From positions 1 through 6,079 of the forward strand of contig JALUKJ010000002.1 in assembly GCA_027056615.1 (NCBI GenBank): a stretch of 6,079 nucleotides of DNA, written 5' to 3'. Below, piece by piece: positions 1 to 4,514 of the stretch; position 1 is the stretch's first letter, and each line of letters begins with the position of its first letter. The translations under genes were made by a program, and so were the position numbers. The notes below the pieces were generated by a model that saw only the letters and a list, made by a program, of their open reading frames with translations, was not told where the DNA came from and did no database searches. Source of the stretch: Campylobacteraceae bacterium. Its GTDB lineage: Bacteria > Campylobacterota > Campylobacteria > Campylobacterales > Sulfurovaceae.

Positions 1-1
1 A

Positions 2-115
2 CATAAGATAGATGATTATATCTCTATTGAGTATTACTATAAAGAGCTTAAGCCTTTTAGTTTTGATGAGATAAAAGAGATTATGAATAAAAATAACCAA
101 GGAAAGAACCAATAA
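2..115 (+). CDS. C-terminal fragment of an unidentified upstream gene (5' partial)
   Basis: A frame open from the left edge encodes 37 residues, starting H-K-I-D-D-Y-I-S-I-E-Y-Y-Y and ending N-N-Q-G-K-N-Q, before TAA at 113-115. The stop shares its last A with the ATG of pnp (TAATG), which suggests translational coupling and a shared transcript. The fragment is charged, rich in K, E, Y and N, and shows no membrane segment or motif I recognise, so no function is offered. That it is real coding sequence rests on the uninterrupted frame, the typical residue composition, and the tight junction with a certain gene. Confidence 0.6.
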   Translation, partial: HKIDDYISIEYYYKELKPFSFDEIKEIMNKNNQGKNQ

Positions 116-2247
116 TGAGTGAACAAAATATTGTAATTAGTTGTAATAATTTAGAAGAGAAGTACCGATTTAATAAAGTAGCTAAACAAGCAAGTGGAGC
201 AGTTATGTATAGTTGTGGTGATGCTGTACTTTTAGCAGCCATTGCCATTGACCCAAAACCTGTAGAAGAGGATTTTTTACCTTTAACTGTACAATACATA
301 GAAAAGTCTTATGCTGCTGCAAAAATTCCTGGTGGATTTGTTAAGAGAGAGACTAAACCTGGGGACTTTGAGACTTTAACTTCAAGAATTGTTGACAGAA
401 GTCTACGCCCACTTTTTCCAAAAGGTTTTCACTATCCTGTAGTTGTAACCATTACAGTTTTAAGTGCAGATGAAAATGTAGATATGCAAGTAGCAGCTAT
501 GCATGCAGCTTCAGCAGCTTTGTATACTTCAGATATTCCTGTGAATCAGGTTGTGTCAGCTGTGCGTCTTGGAAAAATTGATGATGAAGTTCTTATTAAT
601 CCCACATTAGTAGAACAAGATGATTCTACTCTTGATTTACTTGTAGTTGGTTCTGGTTCAGATATTTTAATGATTGAGATGTGTGTACACGCATCTGAAA
701 AAGAGCATGTTCAGTTAACTAATGAGTTAGATGAAGATGAACTTTTAGAGATTATAGATATTGCTCAAACAGCTATTGAACAAGCAACAACAGAGTATGA
801 AGTAGGGTTTAAGTCTGCTAAAAAAGAGGAAATAGAGCTTGAATTAGTTGAAGAGAAAGAGGATGAAGAGCTATATAATTTTATTAAGGATAATTATGCT
901 AGTGATGTATCTAAGGCTGTTCAATCTATGGCAAAATCTGAAAGAAGTCAAGAGCTAAAAAAAGTTCGTCAATCTATAATGGATGTGTTAGAAGAAAAAG
1001 GTGAAGAGGTAGACAAAGAGCTAGTCTCTAGAATGTTAGAAGCTTATAAAAAGTCAGTAGTTCGTTCACTTATTTTAGATAAATCTATTCGTGCTGATGG
1101 ACGAGAATTAAATGAAGTTCGTCCTATTGATATTGAGACTAACCTTTTACCATCAGTTCATGGCTCTTGTCTCTTTACTCGTGGTCAAACACAAGCACTT
1201 GTTACAGCAACATTGGGTGACATGAAATCTGCACAATCTTATGATTTAATTGGTTCTAAAAGAGTACGTTATGAGACTTTTATGGTTCACTATAACTTCC
1301 CTGCTTTCTCTGTTGGTGAAGCAAAACCAGCTAGAGCTCCAGGGCGTAGAGAGTTAGGACATGGAAACTTAGCAAAACGAGGGTTAGAGCCAACACTTGA
1401 CATTAAAAGAGATGGAACTATTCGTTTAGTTTCTGAAATCTTAGAGTCAAATGGTTCATCTTCTATGGCTACTGTTTGTGGTGGCTCTTTAGCACTTAGA
1501 GCAGCCGAGGTTGAGACCTCTAAGCTAGTAGCAGGAATTGCAATGGGACTTGTAAGCGATGGTGAAAAATATTGTGTTCTTTCAGATATTATGGGACTTG
1601 AAGACCACGATGGAGATATGGATTTTAAGATTACAGGAACAAAAGATGGTGTAACTGCAATGCAGATGGATATTAAACTAGGTGGAATTGAAGCAGAAGT
1701 TTTAAAAGATGCACTCTATCAAGCAAAAGAGGGAAGACTTCATATTTTAGGTATTATGGAAGAGGCTCTAAAAGATATGAATCCAAGTTCTGCTTTGCCA
1801 AGTTTAGTTGAATTTTCTGTTGAATCGAGTCATATTCCTGCTATTATCGGTAAAGGTGGTGGAACTATTCGTGAGATTATAGAAAAGCATGGTGTAAGTA
1901 TTGACATTGACCGTGATGCTAATAGTATTAAGATTACAGGTGACTCAAAAGAGGATATTGATGGTGCTAAGGAGTTTATAGATGGTATTACTTCTGCTCC
2001 TGTAAAAAAACAGACAGTATATGAGATTAATAAAAAATACACAGGAAAGATTAAAAAAATTGTTGAATTTGGTATGTTTATAGAGATGCCAGATGGGTAT
2101 GATGCTCTTTTACATATTTCTAAAGTGGCTAAAGAGAGAGTTAATAATTTAGAAGAGCGTTATAGTGTTGGAGATACTATAGATATTATTGTTTTAGAGC
2201 AAAAAGGTAAAAAAGTAGAGCTTTGTACTCCTGCTTATTTGTTGTAA
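115..2247 (+). CDS. pnp: Polynucleotide phosphorylase (PNPase)
   Basis: This is a 3'-to-5' exoribonuclease that phosphorolyses RNA to nucleoside diphosphates; the family forms trimers and works in cytoplasmic mRNA turnover. The 710 residues match the usual family length of about 700. Domains in order are: first RNase PH core about 14-215 (with Y-A-A-A-K-I-P-G-G-F and L-T-S-R-I-V-D-R-S-L-R-P-L-F), helical linker about 245-322, second catalytic RNase PH core about 325-545, KH domain about 563-625 with G-K-G-G at 579-582, and S1 domain about 640-706. Catalytic features are present: G-S-S-S at 447-450, and D497 and D503 in the D-H-D-G-D-M-D-F-K stretch, matching E. coli D486 and D492. The protein ends right after S1, without the extra tail of the E. 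coli enzyme. The start is supported by GGAAAG at 101-106 and by overlap with the preceding stop. The frame is intact and the identity is secure. Confidence 0.98.
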   Translation: MSEQNIVISCNNLEEKYRFNKVAKQASGAVMYSCGDAVLLAAIAIDPKPVEEDFLPLTVQYIEKSYAAAKIPGGFVKRETKPGDFETLTSRIVDRSLRPLFPKGFHYPVVVTITVLSADENVDMQVAAMHAASAALYTSDIPVNQVVSAVRLGKIDDEVLINPTLVEQDDSTLDLLVVGSGSDILMIEMCVHASEKEHVQLTNELDEDELLEIIDIAQTAIEQATTEYEVGFKSAKKEEIELELVEEKEDEELYNFIKDNYASDVSKAVQSMAKSERSQELKKVRQSIMDVLEEKGEEVDKELVSRMLEAYKKSVVRSLILDKSIRADGRELNEVRPIDIETNLLPSVHGSCLFTRGQTQALVTATLGDMKSAQSYDLIGSKRVRYETFMVHYNFPAFSVGEAKPARAPGRRELGHGNLAKRGLEPTLDIKRDGTIRLVSEILESNGSSSMATVCGGSLALRAAEVETSKLVAGIAMGLVSDGEKYCVLSDIMGLEDHDGDMDFKITGTKDGVTAMQMDIKLGGIEAEVLKDALYQAKEGRLHILGIMEEALKDMNPSSALPSLVEFSVESSHIPAIIGKGGGTIREIIEKHGVSIDIDRDANSIKITGDSKEDIDGAKEFIDGITSAPVKKQTVYEINKKYTGKIKKIVEFGMFIEMPDGYDALLHISKVAKERVNNLEERYSVGDTIDIIVLEQKGKKVELCTPAYLL

Positions 2248-2270
2248 AAAATATTTAATAATGTTCGATA

Positions 2271-2309
2271 AAATCAAACCTATGGATTTTGTTGCTGTAG
2301 GTTCGATTT
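2271..2309 (+). other. Hairpin in the pnp 3' region
   Basis: Arms AAATCAAACCTA (2271-2282) and TAGGTTCGATTT (2298-2309) pair over 12 positions with a single A-C mismatch and enclose a 15-base loop. It lies 24 bases after the pnp stop and is not followed by a T run, so it is not itself a good terminator. A competing pairing, CTATG (2280-2284) with CATAG (2310-2314), would disrupt the loop-side end of the main stem. It may protect the 3' end of the pnp message or belong to a small RNA ending at the terminator at 2340-2364. No function can be read from sequence. Confidence 0.45.
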
Positions 2310-2339
2310 CATAGAATAAATGTCTCATTTTAACTCATT

Positions 2340-2364
2340 AAAAGATTTTTTTATCTTTTTTTTT
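2340..2364 (+). terminator. Intrinsic terminator downstream of pnp
   Basis: AAAAGAT (2340-2346) and ATCTTTT (2353-2359) form a 7-bp stem around a loop of six T, running straight into an unbroken T run to 2364. The stem is A/T-rich and therefore weak, but the T tract is long and the position, 93 bases after the pnp stop and before the atpE promoter, is right. It separates pnp from atpE transcription. Confidence 0.65.
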
Positions 2365-2377
2365 AATTTCATTTTAT

Positions 2378-2400
2378 CTTAATATTTATTAAATATTAAG
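2378..2400. repeat. Perfect A/T-rich dyad abutting the atpE promoter
   Basis: CTTAATATTT (2378-2387) and AAATATTAAG (2391-2400) are exact reverse complements separated by ATT. The dyad ends five bases before the -10 box at 2406-2411 and so covers where a -35 element would lie. That placement is typical of a repressor or activator site. The A/T-rich dyad loosely resembles epsilonproteobacterial Fur-type sites (TAATAATnATTATTA in H. pylori) but does not match them exactly, so no regulator is assigned. Chance symmetry in A/T-rich DNA is possible, though ten exact pairs is long. Confidence 0.45.
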
Positions 2401-2405
2401 TTAGT

Positions 2406-2411
2406 TATAAT
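2406..2411 (+). promoter_or_regulatory. Probable atpE promoter (-10 box)
   Basis: TATAAT is an exact sigma-70 -10 consensus, preceded by a very A/T-rich stretch and with no clear -35 box, as is usual in Campylobacterota. Transcription would start near 2418, giving an untranslated leader of about 135 nt before atpE. The box lies downstream of the pnp terminator, which fits independent atpE transcription. Confidence 0.7.
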
Positions 2412-2417
2412 CGCGAC

Positions 2418-2553
2418 GTTACTACAAAGTGATAAGTAGGGAAACAGGTTGCATTTATGTGCTTGTTGGCATGTTTTACATGTTTACGCTATCCGAACGG
2501 ACTTTGGAACACAGTCGAGGGAGACTTAAAGCCCATAATTTTAAGGATATAAA
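2418..2553 (+). promoter_or_regulatory. Candidate structured 5' leader of atpE, no recognised family
   Basis: This stretch is visibly richer in G+C than its surroundings and contains successive local pairings: CTAC 2422-2425 with GTAG 2436-2439; AACAGG 2443-2448 with CTTGTT 2462-2467; CATGT 2470-2474 with ACATG 2478-2482. Near the 3' end AGTC (2513-2516) can pair either back with GACT (2500-2503) or forward with GACT (2523-2526). In the second state an outer helix, 2499-2505 with 2528-2534, can enclose it. Such exclusive pairings are seen in riboswitch or attenuator leaders. I compared it by eye with the cobalamin, TPP, c-di-GMP, guanidine, SRP and 6S RNA patterns I remember and found no match. 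The ribosome binding site AAGGA (2543-2547) is outside these helices, so direct masking of it is not evident. Confidence 0.45.
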
Positions 2554-2859
2554 ATGAAGAAATTCTTCTTACTTTTCTTAGCACTTGGTGCTGTTGCTTT
2601 TGCCGATGACGGTAAATCTATGATTGAAGCTTACTCAGTAGTTGCTGCTGGTGTTGGTCTTGGTCTTGCTGCTCTTGGTGGAGCTATTGGTATGGGGCAT
2701 ACTGCTGCTGCAACTATTGCTGGTACTGCACGTAACCCAGGTCTTGGTGGTAAATTAATGACTACTATGTTTATTGCTCTTGCGATGATTGAGGCACAAG
2801 TTATCTATACACTTGTTATTGCTCTTATTGCTCTTTATGCTAACCCATTCCTTGGATAG
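2554..2859 (+). CDS. atpE: F-type ATP synthase subunit c
   Basis: This is the proton-carrying ring subunit of the membrane Fo sector. The 101 residues comprise a signal-peptide-like start (M-K-K then hydrophobic residues, likely cleavage after A17 in V-A-F-A-D-D), a glycine-rich first helix about 26-55, a polar loop R-N-P at 60-62, and a second helix about 66-96 with the essential carboxylate E80 (M-I-E-A-Q-V-I-Y). Against the sodium-type Ilyobacter c subunit, the sodium ligands Q32 and S66 correspond to M47 and A81, so this looks proton-coupled. Most bacterial c subunits are about 80 residues and lack the extension; longer forms are known in Campylobacterota, where atpE commonly stands apart from the main atp operon, as here. 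AAGGA at 2543-2547, six bases before ATG, supports the start. A terminator follows directly. Confidence 0.96.
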   Translation: MKKFFLLFLALGAVAFADDGKSMIEAYSVVAAGVGLGLAALGGAIGMGHTAAATIAGTARNPGLGGKLMTTMFIALAMIEAQVIYTLVIALIALYANPFLG

Positions 2860-2880
2860 GTTTTAGTTTAAAGACTAGCT

Positions 2881-2914
2881 AAGTTTAGGGTGGTATAATG
2901 CCACTCTAACTTTT
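2881..2914 (+). terminator. Terminator hairpin after atpE
   Basis: TTAGGGTGG (2885-2893) pairs with CCACTCTAA (2901-2909) with one G-T pair. AAG (2881-2883) with CTT (2910-2912) extends the stem past a bulged T at 2884. The loop is TATAATG and the stem runs into TTTT (2911-2914). It begins 21 bases after the atpE stop. The T run is short, so termination may be partial and some readthrough into tRNA-Leu is possible. Confidence 0.6.
2894..2899 (+). promoter_or_regulatory. Probable tRNA-Leu promoter (-10 box) in the terminator loop
   Basis: An exact TATAAT sits 39 bases before the tRNA 5' end and would start transcription near 2906, giving a leader of about 33 nt for processing by RNase P. It coincides with the loop of the atpE terminator. 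A weaker alternative -10, TAATAT at 2923-2928, would start transcription almost at the mature 5' end. Confidence 0.5.
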
Positions 2915-2938
2915 AGAAAAGTTAATATTATTTTTTAT

Positions 2939-3023
2939 GCGTCAGTGGTGGAACGGTAGACACGCTACCTTGAGGGGGTAGTGCCTTACGGGTGTGGAGG
3001 TTCAAATCCTCTCTGACGCACCA
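2939..3023 (+). tRNA. tRNA-Leu (anticodon GAG)
   Basis: The full cloverleaf is readable. The acceptor stem GCGTCAG (2939-2945) pairs with CTGACGC (3013-3019). The D loop contains GGTAGA. The anticodon stem CTACC (2965-2969) and GGTAG (2977-2981) encloses TTGAGGG with anticodon GAG at 2972-2974, reading CUC and CUU. A long class II variable arm (about 2982-2995) is typical of leucine. The T stem GGAGG/CCTCT flanks TTCAAAT (3001-3007). The discriminator is A3020, as leucine requires, and CCA is encoded at 3021-3023. A short T run follows at 3026-3030. Confidence 0.97.
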
Positions 3024-3029
3024 TCTTTT

Positions 3030-3035
3030 TATAAT
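3030..3035 (+). promoter_or_regulatory. Possible promoter (-10 box) of the dipeptidase gene
   Basis: TATAAT begins seven bases after the tRNA CCA end and would start transcription near 3042, giving a leader of about 37 nt. An alternative TACAAT at 3067-3072 would place the start at or next to the ATG (3079), producing a leaderless message. The 20 bases before the ATG contain no recognisable Shine-Dalgarno sequence, which makes the second reading worth considering. Confidence 0.4.
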
Positions 3036-3078
3036 CAATCAAAATCTTATTTTTATTTTTTTCAACTACAATATCTTT

Positions 3079-3741
3079 ATGAAAAAAAAATTACTACTCT
3101 TAATTTGTCTAACTACACTCACTTTTGCAGAAATTCCTAAAAGCTTCTCTTATGTCAAAGATAAAATACCTACAATAGAGCTAGAACTACGCTATGCTTC
3201 AAGAAATAATTTTGTAGGAGAGGTTATTGATGGTTATTTAGCTTCTAAAGCTATTTTAACTACAAAGGCAACTCTTGCCCTAGCTAAGGTTCAAAAAGAG
3301 TTAGATAGCTTTGGTTTAGGACTTAAGATATTTGATGCTTACCGACCACAAAGAGCAGTTGACCATTTTGTTCGTTGGGGTAGAGATTTAGGTGATAAAA
3401 AGATGAAACTTGAATACTATCCTACTGTAGAGAAGAGAAATCTTTTTAAAGAGGGTTACATAGCAAAACGTTCAGGACATAGCAGAGGAAGTACAATTGA
3501 TTTAACTATTATTGACTTAAAAACAAAAAAAGAGCTAGATATGGGTTCTAGTTTTGATTTTTTTGGTAAGAAGTCATGGGTGCATTACGGAAATATAACT
3601 TCCCAACAAAGAGCCAATAGAATGTTACTAAATCAAGTTATGATAAAGTATGGATTTAAGGCTTATTCACAAGAGTGGTGGCATTTTACTTTGGAAAATG
3701 AACCTTATAAAAATAGATATTTTGATTTTAAAGTAGAGTAG
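3079..3741 (+). CDS. Exported D-Ala-D-Ala dipeptidase, VanX/DdpX type (peptidase family M15D)
   Basis: This is a zinc metallopeptidase expected to split D-alanyl-D-alanine in the periplasm, probably in recycling or scavenging of wall material; outside vancomycin-resistance clusters such proteins do not imply resistance. The 220 residues begin with a signal peptide (M-K-K-K, L-rich core, likely cleavage after A17). Key residues by comparison with VanX (R71, H116, D123, E181, H184) are R89 in D-A-Y-R-P, H134 and D141 in S-G-H-S-R-G-S-T-I-D, and E199 and H202 in E-W-W-H-F. The VanX-like M-G-x-x-F-D is at 155-160. All catalytic and zinc ligands are present. I chose ATG 3079 because it opens the signal peptide; the in-frame GTG at 2992 lies inside tRNA-Leu. 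No Shine-Dalgarno is visible. The stop overlaps the start of a terminator hairpin. Confidence 0.9.
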   Translation: MKKKLLLLICLTTLTFAEIPKSFSYVKDKIPTIELELRYASRNNFVGEVIDGYLASKAILTTKATLALAKVQKELDSFGLGLKIFDAYRPQRAVDHFVRWGRDLGDKKMKLEYYPTVEKRNLFKEGYIAKRSGHSRGSTIDLTIIDLKTKKELDMGSSFDFFGKKSWVHYGNITSQQRANRMLLNQVMIKYGFKAYSQEWWHFTLENEPYKNRYFDFKVE

Positions 3742-3760
3742 TTTGGGGCAAAGCCCAAAC
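3741..3760. terminator. Shared terminator hairpin between convergent genes
   Basis: GTTTGGGGC (3741-3749) pairs with GCCCAAAC (3753-3760) around an AAA loop with one bulged G. It is the strongest G+C hairpin in the window. It starts on the last base of the dipeptidase stop codon and ends one base before the stop of the opposing rhodanese gene (3762-3764), so it can serve both. A T run for the plus strand appears at 3768-3773; the minus-strand side has no clean T tract. Confidence 0.65.
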
Positions 3761-3761
3761 A

Positions 3762-4400
3762 TTAATCTTTTTTAATCTCTTTATGGACAATAGTCGTTAA
3801 GCCAAGAAGTTTCCAACCTTGAAAACCCGAACGGTAGTAGAAAATCTTACTTTTTGGATAGTGAAATTTTAATAGTCCTGATATAAGGTGGTGAGATTGC
3901 CCACACCAAATACCATTACAGAAAATTGCTAAATCTTTTGCTTTAGAGAAGTTCCATGTTCCATCAGCATCAATACTCATTCCTAAAAGCATAAAGATTT
4001 TTTTTGCTTTCTCTTTAGAGGCATTTTGTATAATAGGGAATGGAATGTTAATTGCAGAGGGAATAGTTTCTAACTCAAACCAACTCTTTAAACGAGCATC
4101 AATAATAATTCCTTTTCCTGTAGCCACTTCATCTTGCATAAATTTAAGAAGTTCAAGCTCTTCAAAATTTTGAATATCTGGATATACATGGGTTGGTTGT
4201 ACACAAAATGGTGGACATGGACGAGAAGTTTTACTATAGTCATCAGTTAGTCTATTATCGACATCTTGAATACGCTCAACTTTGACTTTTTTCCCTGAAT
4301 TCATAGTATATATATAAGGGATATCTTTAGTGATTTTAACAACCACATTTTCTCCAAAAAGAGAAGCAACTAATATAGGAAGTAGAAGTAATTTTTTCAT
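3762..4400 (-). CDS. Exported rhodanese-like protein with four cysteines
   Basis: The 212 residues start with a signal peptide (M-K-K, hydrophobic to about 14, likely cleavage after G16), so the protein should be periplasmic. A pre-domain of about 80 residues carries Y-S-K-T-S-R-P-C-P-P-F-C with a C-x3-C pair at C62 and C66. The rhodanese fold spans about 97-205: I-I-I-D-A-R at 98-103, I-P-S-A-I-N-I-P at 113-120, the active-site region F-C-N-G-I-W-C-G-Q-S with C161 and C166, then Y-Y-R-S-G-F-Q-G-W. Rhodaneses transfer sulfane sulfur through one Cys; the loop here differs from plain C-x-x-G-x-R, and which Cys acts is unclear. The C-terminal half and the pre-domain align well with the partial protein at 5541-6079. 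AAAAGG (4408-4413) supports the start. Substrate and partner are unknown. Confidence 0.85.
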   Translation of the reverse strand: MKKLLLLPILVASLFGENVVVKITKDIPYIYTMNSGKKVKVERIQDVDNRLTDDYSKTSRPCPPFCVQPTHVYPDIQNFEELELLKFMQDEVATGKGIIIDARLKSWFELETIPSAINIPFPIIQNASKEKAKKIFMLLGMSIDADGTWNFSKAKDLAIFCNGIWCGQSHHLISGLLKFHYPKSKIFYYRSGFQGWKLLGLTTIVHKEIKKD

Positions 4401-4433
4401 GGGTTTACCTTTTATTTGTAATAGGTTTTGATT

Positions 4434-4439
4434 AGAATA
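4434..4439 (-). promoter_or_regulatory. Possible promoter (-10 box) of the complete rhodanese gene
   Basis: On the minus strand TATTCT, followed by AAT, lies about 35 bases upstream of the ATG and could start transcription near 4427. It sits directly after the perfect dyad at 4442-4474, which would cover the -35 region. The match to consensus is imperfect, and readthrough from the LysM gene is an alternative source of transcript. Confidence 0.35.
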
Positions 4440-4441
4440 AA

Positions 4442-4474
4442 AGTATTAAAAATATCCTGTATATTTTTAATACT
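4442..4474. repeat. Perfect 14-bp inverted repeat between the LysM and rhodanese genes
   Basis: AGTATTAAAAATAT (4442-4455) and ATATTTTTAATACT (4461-4474) are exact reverse complements with spacer CCTGT. On the minus strand the stem is followed by TTTATTC, so it could be an A/U-rich terminator for the LysM gene. Equally, it lies just upstream of a possible -10 box for the rhodanese gene and could be a protein-binding site. The two readings are not exclusive. Confidence 0.55.
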
Positions 4475-4483
4475 CTCTTTTAC

Positions 4484-4506
4484 CAATAGAGAAAAAATCT
4501 CTATTG
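4484..4506. repeat. Perfect 9-bp inverted repeat after the LysM gene
   Basis: CAATAGAGA (4484-4492) and TCTCTATTG (4498-4506) pair exactly around five A (five T on the minus strand). It begins eight bases past the LysM stop on the minus strand. No T run follows on that strand, so as a terminator it would be weak alone; together with the dyad at 4442-4474 it could form a tandem 3' end. Confidence 0.5.
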
Positions 4507-4514
4507 AATTTTGA

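Noticed and set aside
81..299. 72-residue minus-strand frame opposite the 5' end of pnp
   Set aside because: It lies wholly antisense to a certain gene, has no ribosome binding site or recognisable product, and is explained by the codon pattern of pnp.
1830..2042. 70-residue minus-strand frame opposite the KH region of pnp
   Set aside because: Antisense shadow of a conserved coding region, with no supporting signals.
2298..2314. T-arm-like sequence GGTTCGATTTC suggesting a tRNA remnant
   Set aside because: No acceptor, D or anticodon arms fit around it, and the bases are better explained as the 3' arm of the hairpin at 2271-2309.
2992..3078. Upstream GTG start that would add 29 residues to the dipeptidase
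   Set aside because: The GTG lies inside tRNA-Leu and would place a poorly matching extension before a clear signal peptide beginning at ATG 3079.
2939..3078. Integration site at the 3' end of tRNA-Leu
   Set aside because: No direct repeat of the tRNA 3' end, integrase or insertion-sequence end was seen elsewhere in the window.
3079..3741. VanX-like gene as evidence of a vancomycin-resistance cluster
   Set aside because: No VanH, ligase or VanR/VanS genes are adjacent, the protein is exported rather than cytoplasmic, and such dipeptidases occur in Gram-negative bacteria for other purposes.
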